This document shows positions 1 to 8,027 of a DNA stretch of 64,000 nucleotides, in pieces. The notes under the pieces were generated by a model. The model was given only the letters and a program-made list of their open reading frames with translations. It was not told the DNA's origin and did not search any database. The stretch spans positions 54,241-118,240 of the forward strand of contig NZ_QMBN01000002.1 of the NCBI RefSeq assembly GCF_003289625.1, in the 5' to 3' direction. Position numbers and translations under genes: made by a program. Source of the stretch: Microbacterium sp. SMR1. Lineage in GTDB: Bacteria > Actinomycetota > Actinomycetes > Actinomycetales > Microbacteriaceae. The stretch's first letter is position 1; each line of letters begins with the position of its first letter.

Positions 1-355
1 CCGCACACCGGTCGAGATCGACACCTACCGGCCGACCGCTTCCATGAAAAAACTCCTGATGGCCCGGGACCAGCACTGCCGGTTCCCCGGATGCCGACGG
101 GCCGCGATCCGCTGCGAACTGGATCACACGATCGATTACGCCCTCGGCGGCCACACCCACATCTTCAACCTCGCCCACCTCTGCCAACGACACCACTCCA
201 TGAAGCAGTTCACCAAGTGGGAGGTCAGGCAGGTCGGCGGCGGGGTCCTCGAATGGACCTCACCCCTCGGCCGGGTGTATCGCGAAGACGTCCCCATACC
301 CGCCGTCTGCTTCACCATCGACACGGGCGGACCACCGGAGAGACCACCCTTCTGA
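1..355 (+). CDS. DUF222/HNH endonuclease domain protein, C-terminal part
   Basis: The reading frame is open from base 2, so this is the tail of a longer gene cut by the window edge. The visible part has an HNH-type fold: a CRFPGC knuckle, then a C-x2-DH element, a GG-x-T-x3-NL stretch and an LCQRHH motif, which together supply the zinc cysteines and the metal-binding histidines. This pattern is typical of the C-terminus of the DUF222 (13E12-type) proteins present in many copies in actinobacterial genomes. Their function is uncertain; a mobile or repeat-associated nuclease role is usually assumed. The ATG at 44 is internal, not the start. Confidence 0.85.
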   Translation, partial: RTPVEIDTYRPTASMKKLLMARDQHCRFPGCRRAAIRCELDHTIDYALGGHTHIFNLAHLCQRHHSMKQFTKWEVRQVGGGVLEWTSPLGRVYREDVPIPAVCFTIDTGGPPERPPF

Positions 356-462
356 CAGCGCGGCCGTCTCGCGTGGGTCTCATATCCGGCGCATAGGTCT
401 ATCCAACGATACGGATGGGCTGGCGGGCGATGCTCGGTGCACAACCGACCGAGGAGTCAGAC

Positions 463-1437
463 GTGAGCCGCATCCCCGAACCCGATCACACGCCCGCGGG
501 ACCGGCCTACGAGGGCCGCCTGCTCGACCGCGCCGACGACGAGGTCGTCGATCAGGGCGCCCCGTTCGACATCCGCACGCTGATGACCCGGCGTTCCATG
601 CTGAGCCTCGCCGGCCTCGGCTTGGGCGCCGCGGCTCTCGCGGCCTGCACCCCCACGGCGACGGCCTCGCCCGCCGCATCGCCCACGGCGACACCGACCG
701 CGACACCCACCGCAACACCGTCCGCGACAGCCCTCGCGAACTCCGACCTGCCCGCCGGCGAGATCCCTGACGAGACCGCCGGCCCCTACCCCGGCGACGG
801 CTCGAACGGGCCCGACATCCTCGAGCGCTCCGGCATCGTCCGCAGCGACATCCGATCGTCCCTGGAAAGCGGCGCGACCGCGGACGGCGTGCCGATGACC
901 CTCCGGCTCACGATCCTCGACACCGCCCGAGGTGACGTGCCGTTCGCCGGGGCCGCCGTCTACGTGTGGCATTGCGACGCCGACGGCGGGTACTCGATGT
1001 ACTCGAACGGGATCGAGAACGAGACCTATCTGCGAGGGGTGCAGGTCTCCGACGCATCCGGCGTCGTCACCTTCACCTCGATCATTCCCGCCTGCTACAC
1101 GGGCCGGTGGCCGCACATCCACTTCGAGGTCTACCCGGACGCGGCGGCGATGACCGACGCCGCGAATGCCATCGCGACGTCACAGGTCGCCCTCCCCGAG
1201 GACATCTGCAGCACCGTCTACGCGCTCCCCGCCTACAGCGGTTCCGCGCGCAATCTTGCGCAGGTCTCGCTCGCCTCCGACAACGTGTTCGGCGACGATG
1301 CAGGCGCCCTCCAGCTGGCCGCCGTCACCGGCGACACGACATCCGGATACGTCGTCTCGCTCACCGCTCGCGTCGACACGACGACGACCCCCGCGGCGGG
1401 CGCCGCTCCGGGCGGGGTCTCACCCCGCCGACCCTGA
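463..1437 (+). CDS. Exported intradiol dioxygenase-like lipoprotein
   Basis: Secreted homologue of the intradiol (catechol/protocatechuate) ring-cleaving dioxygenases. GTG 463 is chosen because GAGGAG lies 6 bases upstream; an in-frame ATG at 415 has no such site. The protein would be 324 residues. A twin-arginine pair (R43 R44) precedes a hydrophobic stretch and a lipobox ending at Cys62, suggesting Tat export and lipid anchoring. A Thr/Pro/Ala-rich low-complexity linker follows. The presumed Fe(III) ligands are all present: Tyr177 in a GGYS context, Tyr212, His218 and His220 in CYTGRWPHIH. The native substrate of these exported actinobacterial versions is unknown; a phenolic compound outside the membrane is an inference. 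It converges on the next gene with an 18-base overlap. Confidence 0.85.
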   Translation: MSRIPEPDHTPAGPAYEGRLLDRADDEVVDQGAPFDIRTLMTRRSMLSLAGLGLGAAALAACTPTATASPAASPTATPTATPTATPSATALANSDLPAGEIPDETAGPYPGDGSNGPDILERSGIVRSDIRSSLESGATADGVPMTLRLTILDTARGDVPFAGAAVYVWHCDADGGYSMYSNGIENETYLRGVQVSDASGVVTFTSIIPACYTGRWPHIHFEVYPDAAAMTDAANAIATSQVALPEDICSTVYALPAYSGSARNLAQVSLASDNVFGDDAGALQLAAVTGDTTSGYVVSLTARVDTTTTPAAGAAPGGVSPRRP

Positions 1438-2421
1438 CCGTTGCGCGCCGCGGCCGCAGCCGCGGCCGCGCATGAGCCGGGGCGCGACCGCGACCAGCAC
1501 GACCATCGCGACGAGCTCGACGAGCGTCTGCGTGACCACTACGAGCGGAGTCAACGCGAATGACGCCGGCAGGGCGAGTGCGAGCGGCAGGACGACGAGA
1601 GAGTTGCGCGTCACAGTGCTGAAGACCACCGCCCGCCGGCGCGAGACATCGAGTCCGGCCAGACGGCCCGCGACAATCCCCACCACCACTGCGCACGGCA
1701 CGAACGCGACGAAGATCGGCACGACGGGCGCCAGCGACACCATCGCATCCCCGACCGCGGCCGTCTGCGAGGCGACCGCGACGAATAGCGTCAGCATCAT
1801 CACCGGCACCATGGCACGCAGCAGCCCGGACGACACCGACCCAACGCGCGGCGAACGGCGCGTTGCCGCCTGCGCGACGGCGGCGAGCGCAAGCGGAACG
1901 ACGATGAGCAGAACGAACGCTTCGGCGAACGGGCGCGGATCGATGACTGCGACAGCCTCGCCCCCGGCCATCGCCCACACGTACGCGGGCAGAAGCAGCA
2001 GCTGCGTGATCATGAGCAGCGGCGTCGCCGCCAGCAGCCGCTCACGCGATCCGCCAGCGAGGCCCGCGAAGACGACGACGTAGTCCACGCAGGGCGTCAA
2101 CAGCACCAGCAGCACGCCCAGCAGAAGCGCCGCGTCATGGGCGACGAACCGCGACAGCAGCCACACGACCACCGGGACCGCGACGAAGTTCGCGACCATC
2201 ACGGCCCGGATGAACCGCGCGTCACGGACGGCGTCCCGCAGCCCGACGAGCGGGATCGAGAGGAACGTGAGGAACAGCAGGACGCCCAGCACGGGGGTGA
2301 GCGCCGGTTCGATCGCCTCAGCGAAGCGCGGCATCGCGAGCCCCACGACCCCGCCCACGACCAGCGCCACCAGGAACATCGCCGCTTGGTGCCGTTCGAT
2401 CACCGCGAGCGCCCGCATCAT
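1420..2421 (-). CDS. BASS / arsenite-permease-like membrane transporter
   Basis: A 333-residue polytopic membrane protein with about ten hydrophobic segments, of the bile acid:sodium symporter (SBF) superfamily that includes the ACR3 arsenite exporters. A proline-cysteine segment (LLTPCVDYV) in the first half and a TRNSLVVLPLALALP segment in the second resemble the conserved core helices of ACR3-type carriers. Similar actinobacterial proteins are commonly labelled arsenic resistance protein, but no arsR or arsC lies beside it, so the substrate is open. The start is the first of two adjacent ATG codons. The frame stays open upstream across the complement of the alcohol dehydrogenase gene, but that extension has no hydrophobic character and is not part of the gene. 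Confidence 0.75.
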   Translation of the reverse strand: MMRALAVIERHQAAMFLVALVVGGVVGLAMPRFAEAIEPALTPVLGVLLFLTFLSIPLVGLRDAVRDARFIRAVMVANFVAVPVVVWLLSRFVAHDAALLLGVLLVLLTPCVDYVVVFAGLAGGSRERLLAATPLLMITQLLLLPAYVWAMAGGEAVAVIDPRPFAEAFVLLIVVPLALAAVAQAATRRSPRVGSVSSGLLRAMVPVMMLTLFVAVASQTAAVGDAMVSLAPVVPIFVAFVPCAVVVGIVAGRLAGLDVSRRRAVVFSTVTRNSLVVLPLALALPASFALTPLVVVTQTLVELVAMVVLVAVAPRLMRGRGCGRGAQRSGSAG

Positions 2422-2508
2422 GCCAGCATGCCGCACCGGAGGCCAGAAGCACCCCGGCAGCCGTCGCATGAGGTGGAATGGGAGAACCGCTACGGAAGGA
2501 CAGCCACC

Positions 2509-3531
2509 ATGCGCGGAGTCATCATGCACGCCCCCGGCGACGTCCGCGTCGAGGAACGCGACGACCCGACGATCGAGAAGCCCACGGATGCCGTCATCCG
2601 GGTGGCCGCGGCCTGCATCTGCGGCTCCGACCTGTGGCCCTATCGCGGCGAGGACCCCATCAAGCGTCCGATCCCGATGGGACATGAGTACGTCGGCGTC
2701 GTCGAGCAGATCGGCGACGCCGTCAGCGGGCTCTCGGTCGGCGACTTCGTCGTCGGCTCGTTCATCGCCTCGGACAACACGTGCGAGATCTGCCGCGACG
2801 GCTACCAGTCGCACTGCGTCGACCGCGTTCCCATGGGCCGCCTCGGCTCGCAGGCCGAGCGGCTGCGCGTGCCCCTCGCCGACGGCACCCTCGTCGTCGT
2901 CCCGGGTGAGCCCACCGACGACCAGATCCGCGGCCTCCTGGCGGCATCCGACGTGCTCGGCACCGGCTGGTTCGCCGCCGTCGCCGCTCAGGCCGGCCCC
3001 GGCAAGACCGTCGCAGTCGTCGGCGATGGCGCCGTCGGGCTTCTCGGCATCCTGTCGGCCAAGCAGCTCGGGGCCGAGCGCGTCATCGCGATGTCCCGCC
3101 ACGCCGACCGCCAGGCCCTCGCCCGCCGCTTCGGCGCCACCGACATCGTCGAAGAGCGGGGCGCCGACGGCGTCGCGCGAGTCAAAGAGCTCACCGACGG
3201 CCTCGGCGCGCACTCCGTCATCGAGGCGGTCGGCACCCAGGAATCGATGATGCAGGCGATCCGCTCCACCCGCGCCGGCGGTCACGTCGGCTACGTCGGC
3301 GTCTCGCACGACGTCGAGCTGCCCGGCGCCGAGCTCTTCGGATCGGGCGTACACCTCCACGGCGGCCCCGCCCCGGTGCGGCAGTACCTGCCCGAGCTGA
3401 TCGACCTCATCATGTCGGGGGCGATCGACCCGGGTGCCGTGTTCGACCTGACCCTGCCCCTCGACGACGCCGCGGAAGGCTACCGGGCGATGGACGAGCG
3501 CCGCGCCACGAAGGTGCTGCTCACCCTCTGA
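2509..3531 (+). CDS. Zinc-dependent alcohol dehydrogenase (MDR family)
   Basis: Medium-chain dehydrogenase/reductase of 340 residues with an N-terminal GroES-like domain and a Rossmann domain. Visible motifs are the catalytic zinc cysteine in ACICGSD, the GHEYVGVV histidine-glutamate segment, and the NAD(P)-binding GDGAVGLLG. The structural-zinc lobe reads D-x2-C-x2-C-x7-C: the usual first cysteine is Asp, a substitution that can still bind zinc. The ATG start has GGAAGGA about 8 bases upstream. It stands alone, diverging from the transporter gene, and ends before a strong hairpin. The substrate is not predictable. Confidence 0.88.
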   Translation: MRGVIMHAPGDVRVEERDDPTIEKPTDAVIRVAAACICGSDLWPYRGEDPIKRPIPMGHEYVGVVEQIGDAVSGLSVGDFVVGSFIASDNTCEICRDGYQSHCVDRVPMGRLGSQAERLRVPLADGTLVVVPGEPTDDQIRGLLAASDVLGTGWFAAVAAQAGPGKTVAVVGDGAVGLLGILSAKQLGAERVIAMSRHADRQALARRFGATDIVEERGADGVARVKELTDGLGAHSVIEAVGTQESMMQAIRSTRAGGHVGYVGVSHDVELPGAELFGSGVHLHGGPAPVRQYLPELIDLIMSGAIDPGAVFDLTLPLDDAAEGYRAMDERRATKVLLTL

Positions 3532-3553
3532 CCGGTACCGGGATGCACGGCGC

Positions 3554-3591
3554 GTCTGCCGCAATCCCTTGCATCCGGGATCGCGGCAGAC
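3554..3591. terminator. Bidirectional hairpin terminator
   Basis: Stem GTCTGCCGC / GCGGCAGAC continues, after a one-base mismatch, into ATCCC / GGGAT with an 8-base loop, giving about 14 pairs. It lies between two convergent genes, so it can end transcription from both sides. There is no clear T-tract. Confidence 0.7.
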
Positions 3592-3596
3592 CTGGC

Positions 3597-5651
3597 TCAG
3601 CGCCGCGTCGTGACCGCTCGCCGGCGCACCCGGGCGACGATGAGGAGCAGGCCGACGAGGCTCAGCCCTGCCGCGAGCGCCAGCGGCGCGGGCGAGACCT
3701 CAGCACCGGATGCCGCGAGCGAGCCGACCGCCCGGGCATCCGGGCCACCCGCCGGCGCCCCGGCCGGACCGGTGCCCGACGACCCTCCCGACGAGCCTCC
3801 CGGCGAACCCGTGCCGCCGGGGGTTCCCCCTCCTGGTTCTTCCGCGCCCGGCTCACCCTCGCCCGGCTCACCCTCGCCGGGAGCCGCCGTGACGTCGGCG
3901 AGTCCGCCGTGAGTGAGGCTCAGGTACGGCGCCGAGTGGATCGTCGTCATCGGGCCTTCCTCGGCGAGCAGCGCCGCGCGCTGATCCGTCGGGAAGTGGT
4001 TCTGCGCCAGCTCGAAGTAGCTCATGCTGTGCGCCATGACCCCCGCGTCGCGCAGGTAGTCGATCGTTCGCACGTTCGCGAGCTTCGCCGGGTCGCCCGA
4101 GTAATAGGGGAAGGATGCCGGATCTGCGACCCATCCCGTCGCGGCGTCCGCGGCGTCCGCGAGCCCGCGCCCGTTCGCGTTGACGTAATCGTGCACGTCG
4201 TACCCGTGCGCCGACAGCGTCTCGGCAACGAGGAAGAGCGGCAGCAGCGAGAAGTGGGTGTACCAGATGCCGTAATCGCCGACGCCGTTGTTCCGGTCGA
4301 CCTCCTCCGGAAGGTGCCCGTTCTCGTCGATCTGGTGCTCGAGCAGCTCGACGGCGCGCGCGCTCGCAGCGTCGAGCCCCGCCTCGTCGTCGAGGTAGGC
4401 CGCGACGGCGGTCGTCGTGTCGAGGGCCCAGCTACCCCAGTTGTTCGTGCGATGCAGGATCGACGCCGCGACCGGCGTCGCCGTCTCACGCAGGAAGCCG
4501 GCGAACACGGCCTCGGATGCCGCGCTCCACACGGAAGTGCCGCGCAGCAGCTCCGCGGCGTGAACGAAGGCCGGGAAGTGGTAGCTGAAGGCGAGCGCGG
4601 AGTCCTCACGGGTGCGCACGCATTCGACCGTCGTGGTCCAGGCGTCGATGAACTGCGCGGCGTGCGCGCCGTAGCGGTCATCGCCCGACAGGCGATACGC
4701 CAAGGCGAGCTCGTAGGCGGTGTTCGCGTCGTTCTGCAGCCCGTCCCGCGCCGCACGGTGCGCGGTCGGATCGTTGTAGAAGAACGGCACGAAGAAGGTC
4801 GTCGGAGGAGCAGGTGCTCGCTCGAGACCCGCGTCGGCGGCCGTGAGCAGACGCGCGTACGCAGACGTCTGCGGCTGCTCCCCCGCCGCGATGCGCGCCG
4901 ACACCGCCTCGATGCGCGCGTCGCTGACGAGCACCTCGCCGCGACCCGCATCCGTCGCCGGTGCACCCGACCAGCCGACGCAGTCGGTCGGCACTGGCTC
5001 AGCGCGGTCAATGACGCCCGACAGCTGCACGGAGTCGACCGACATCCGGACGTCGCGATGCGCCGCGAGCGCGAACCCGCTACCCGAGAAGGCGGCGTCA
5101 GAGACATCGATCAGCGTCGTCGCCTCGCCGACGTCGCCGAGGCCGACCCGCATCCGCTCGCCGTCGAGCGACGCCGTGACCGTGACCGGGCCGGACCCGG
5201 GGCGGGCATCGGTCTGCGCTGTGCCGAGCACGGCGACCTGCCCGTCGCCGGCGGCGCGGATGACAGCCAGCTCGCCGCTGTTGCGGACGAAAACGGTGTA
5301 TCCGGACTGCGTGTAATCGTCGGCCGTGCCGGTGCGCCGCACCGTGAAGCCCGCCCACGCGCTGACTCCCCCGCCTGCAGCGGAGAAGGTCACCGTCGCC
5401 GTCGCCGCCCGATCGAGGCCGCGGCCGGTCAGCGCGAGGATCGACCCTCGTGACGACCCCGGCTGCACGACTCTCGCGACGCCGTCCGCTGCCTCCCACG
5501 TCCCGGCTGCGGGCAGCCATTCGGGAGTCAGCTCGTCGAATGCCTCCTCGATCGTCGCGGGCGGTGTCGGCGCGGCGGTCGCCGGCAGGGCGGCCATCGT
5601 CAGCGCGACGACGCCGATCAGACCGAGCGAGAATCTCCATCGATTCTTCAT
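3597..5651 (-). CDS. Secreted, cell-wall-anchored alginate lyase-family protein
   Basis: A 684-residue surface enzyme. Residues 1 to about 27 form a Sec signal peptide ending ATAA. Residues 30-215 look like a beta-sandwich (LamG or concanavalin-like) carbohydrate-binding domain. Residues about 225-570 resemble the alpha/alpha-toroid alginate_lyase family, with the conserved NNWG at 403-406 and a YGIWYTHFS segment further on. A Gly/Pro/Glu-rich linker follows, then LAASG at 645-649, a hydrophobic helix and an Arg-rich tail, the layout of a sortase E-type LAxTG anchor with Ser in place of Thr. Likely role: depolymerising a uronate-containing polysaccharide at the cell surface. It is the last gene of the 3.6-11.2 kb operon, 29 bases after the FAD oxidoreductase. 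The exact substrate is uncertain. Confidence 0.82.
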   Translation of the reverse strand: MKNRWRFSLGLIGVVALTMAALPATAAPTPPATIEEAFDELTPEWLPAAGTWEAADGVARVVQPGSSRGSILALTGRGLDRAATATVTFSAAGGGVSAWAGFTVRRTGTADDYTQSGYTVFVRNSGELAVIRAAGDGQVAVLGTAQTDARPGSGPVTVTASLDGERMRVGLGDVGEATTLIDVSDAAFSGSGFALAAHRDVRMSVDSVQLSGVIDRAEPVPTDCVGWSGAPATDAGRGEVLVSDARIEAVSARIAAGEQPQTSAYARLLTAADAGLERAPAPPTTFFVPFFYNDPTAHRAARDGLQNDANTAYELALAYRLSGDDRYGAHAAQFIDAWTTTVECVRTREDSALAFSYHFPAFVHAAELLRGTSVWSAASEAVFAGFLRETATPVAASILHRTNNWGSWALDTTTAVAAYLDDEAGLDAASARAVELLEHQIDENGHLPEEVDRNNGVGDYGIWYTHFSLLPLFLVAETLSAHGYDVHDYVNANGRGLADAADAATGWVADPASFPYYSGDPAKLANVRTIDYLRDAGVMAHSMSYFELAQNHFPTDQRAALLAEEGPMTTIHSAPYLSLTHGGLADVTAAPGEGEPGEGEPGAEEPGGGTPGGTGSPGGSSGGSSGTGPAGAPAGGPDARAVGSLAASGAEVSPAPLALAAGLSLVGLLLIVARVRRRAVTTRR

Positions 5652-5680
5652 GTCTTACCTTTCGTCGGGGTGTTCGGTGT

Positions 5681-7936
5681 TCACATCACGCGCAGCGAGA
5701 CGATCCGCGCCTGCGCGGCACCGTTCGTGGCCGTCACCCGCACTCGCAGGCCCGTCACCCCGTCGACCTCGACCTCGTGCACGCGCTGACGTCGGCGATT
5801 CGCCGTCACGCTGACCCGCCCGACCCAGACGCCGTCGGCGCCGCAGGTCTCCACGACGTAGTCGCGGATGAGCTCGGGGAACACGCGGTCGGGCGTGCGG
5901 TGGTGATGCAGCGTGTTGAGCTCGACGTCGGTGTCGTCGTCGAAGACCAGGCGCACGATGCTGATCGACTGCGCGTCATCCCACGCGAGGGCGAGGTGCG
6001 GTGCTGGGTCGTCGGGACGCGACATCCACAGGTTCGGACCGCCGAAGAACCGCTGGTAGCCGCCGACCGCCTGGGGGGCCGCGAACGCCGCGGTGTCGGG
6101 GTGCAGGCGTACGCGCGGCGTGCGTCCCCGCATCGGGATCGCCGGCCACGCGATGACGCTCTCGGACTCGTCGACGGCGACGTTCTGATCACCGTCGGCC
6201 TGAGGTCGATGCGGCAGGGTCAGCACTCCCGGCACCTGCGCCTCGGCGAGCACGACGCTCACATCGGGATCGGCACCCAGGACCACGACGACGTTCTCGG
6301 GCTCGTCCGGGGTCCACACGAGCGGCAACCGCACCCACTGAGGATCGGCGGCCGCCGCCACGTCGACCGAGACCCGCATTCGTTCGTCGATGGGGACCGC
6401 GTTCTGCCGACGCCCGGTGGTCCACAGGGCGGCAGTGAGGGTGGTACCGCGGGCTACCTTCAGCAGAACGTCGACGCCGTCGAGCCGCGGGTCAACCGGG
6501 ACGAGCACCCCCAGGTCGGAGTCGAGCGGGTGCTCGGCGACAGCGGCATCCGGCACGAGTTCGACGGGGTCGAGCGTGGTCGCCACCGATGACGCCGATA
6601 CGCGGGCCTGCCGCGCCAGGTCGGCCGGATCGGTGTTACGCACGCCGAACACCGAGGCATCCTGGCGCAGGAGCACCTGGCGCAGCTCGTCGGCGTGGTC
6701 GGCTGCCAGCGCGCGCGGACGCACCCCGAGGTCGAGCGCGAGCGCGGCTCCGGTTCCCGCCGCCTCGCCGCCCGCGCCGCATGTGGCCATGACACGGGTC
6801 GAGCCGAACGCGACATGGCTCGCCGAGATGTCGCGCCCCGCCATCAGCAGGTTCGCGACGTTGCGCGAGTAGTAGCTGCGGAACGGGATGCCGTAGATGC
6901 CGTTCGAGTACCGCTGGTGAGCCCCGGCCTCGGTGGCGTACATGCCCTCGACCGGGTGCAGGTCGATCGACCAGCCGCCGAACGCGACCGCGTCGTGGTG
7001 GTCGACCTGATCGAGGATGTCGTTCTGGGTCAGCACATGGTCCCCCAGGAATCGGCGGTACTCGCGCTTGCCCGGGATCGTGCCGACCCATTCGAGATCG
7101 AGGGTGTCGGCGTCGAAGCGGCCCGAGTTCTTGATGTAGTCCCAGATGCCGAAGATCACCGAGCGCAGCTCGTCGCGGATCGCCTCGTTGTCGTGGACGG
7201 TGTCGAGGTGCCCGCCCCACTCGATCCACCAGTAGTGCGCCCCCGAGTCGCCGGACCGAAGGATCCGCGACGTCGGGATCGGGGTTGTCGTGATGTCCTT
7301 CGCGGAGTCCGGCGCGACGAAGTCGACCGGTCTGCCCACATCCTTCGTGTAGAAGAGGATCGTCGAACCGAGGAGCTCGTCATCGGCCGTGTCGGGCGCC
7401 CACGCCTCGCCGAACTCGCCGCGAGCCTCGCGACCGATCCGGAAGTCGGCGCCGGCCAGGTACCCGATGAGGCCGTCGCCGGTGCAGTCGAGGACGTACG
7501 GGCTGCGGAAGGTCGTCGCGATCTCCGACCCCATCGTCCACCCGTGCACGGCCGTCACGACCCGCTCGCCGTCGACGTCGTCGGTGTCGATCTCGCGCAC
7601 ATCCGTGTTGAGGAACAACCGGATGTTGGGCTCGGCCCGCACCGCGTCGAGCACCACCTCGTCCCAGATGATGGGGTTCCCCTCCGGGTTGCGGTACTGG
7701 TTCTCGACGTAGAGCTCGCCGATCACGCCGCTCTCGCGGGCGAACCGCTGGATGCCGTGCGACGTCGCGCCGACGACCCAGACCCGCACCTCCGACGACG
7801 AGTTGCCCCCCAGCACCGGCCGGTTGCCGATGAGCGCCACCCGCTTCCCCAGTCGCGCGGCGCTGATCGCGGCGCAGACGCCGGCGAGGCCGCCGCCGAC
7901 GACGGTGATGTCGGATTCGATGTTCTGAGTGCGCAT
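5681..7936 (-). CDS. FAD-dependent oxidoreductase with C-terminal accessory domain
   Basis: A 751-residue protein. The first ~430 residues match the FAD_oxidored family (PF12831 type): the dinucleotide-binding GGGLAG at 14-19, a GGNSSSEVR segment near 43-51 and the LDCTGDG motif characteristic of the family. The C-terminal ~300 residues look beta-rich and may hold a sugar-binding domain. It has no signal peptide, so is probably cytoplasmic. Family members recur in polysaccharide utilisation loci and are sometimes mislabelled xanthan lyase; their reaction is mostly unknown. Here it sits between a sugar-binding protein and an alginate-lyase-like enzyme, so a redox step on an imported sugar is the likely role. 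The start has GAAGGAA just upstream. Confidence 0.8.
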   Translation of the reverse strand: MRTQNIESDITVVGGGLAGVCAAISAARLGKRVALIGNRPVLGGNSSSEVRVWVVGATSHGIQRFARESGVIGELYVENQYRNPEGNPIIWDEVVLDAVRAEPNIRLFLNTDVREIDTDDVDGERVVTAVHGWTMGSEIATTFRSPYVLDCTGDGLIGYLAGADFRIGREARGEFGEAWAPDTADDELLGSTILFYTKDVGRPVDFVAPDSAKDITTTPIPTSRILRSGDSGAHYWWIEWGGHLDTVHDNEAIRDELRSVIFGIWDYIKNSGRFDADTLDLEWVGTIPGKREYRRFLGDHVLTQNDILDQVDHHDAVAFGGWSIDLHPVEGMYATEAGAHQRYSNGIYGIPFRSYYSRNVANLLMAGRDISASHVAFGSTRVMATCGAGGEAAGTGAALALDLGVRPRALAADHADELRQVLLRQDASVFGVRNTDPADLARQARVSASSVATTLDPVELVPDAAVAEHPLDSDLGVLVPVDPRLDGVDVLLKVARGTTLTAALWTTGRRQNAVPIDERMRVSVDVAAAADPQWVRLPLVWTPDEPENVVVVLGADPDVSVVLAEAQVPGVLTLPHRPQADGDQNVAVDESESVIAWPAIPMRGRTPRVRLHPDTAAFAAPQAVGGYQRFFGGPNLWMSRPDDPAPHLALAWDDAQSISIVRLVFDDDTDVELNTLHHHRTPDRVFPELIRDYVVETCGADGVWVGRVSVTANRRRQRVHEVEVDGVTGLRVRVTATNGAAQARIVSLRVM

Positions 7937-7960
7937 GGTTCCTTCAGGGCAGGGGGGATC

Positions 7961-7990
7961 ACCGGCGGGAGCGAGACGGCTCCCGCCGGT
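7961..7990 (-). terminator. Intercistronic hairpin after the binding-protein gene
   Basis: Perfect 12-bp stem (ACCGGCGGGAGC / GCTCCCGCCGGT) with a 6-base loop, in the 91-base gap between the binding-protein gene and the FAD oxidoreductase gene. No T-run follows, so partial termination or protection of the upstream mRNA is more likely than a full stop. Confidence 0.6.
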
Positions 7991-8027
7991 CGGACGGCGG
8001 TCTGGTCGAGCGGTGAGGCGAGCGGGC

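Noticed and set aside
660..730. Short tandem repeat in the intradiol dioxygenase gene
   Set aside because: It encodes the Thr/Pro/Ala linker after the lipobox, a normal low-complexity spacer and not a mobile or CRISPR repeat.
2422..3564. Upstream extension of the minus-strand transporter frame across the alcohol dehydrogenase gene
   Set aside because: It is antisense to a gene with complete motifs, has no membrane segments, and the transporter homology begins at the tandem ATG near 2421.
3770..3890. Repeats in the lyase gene
   Set aside because: They encode the Gly/Pro/Glu wall-spanning linker; no independent repeat element.
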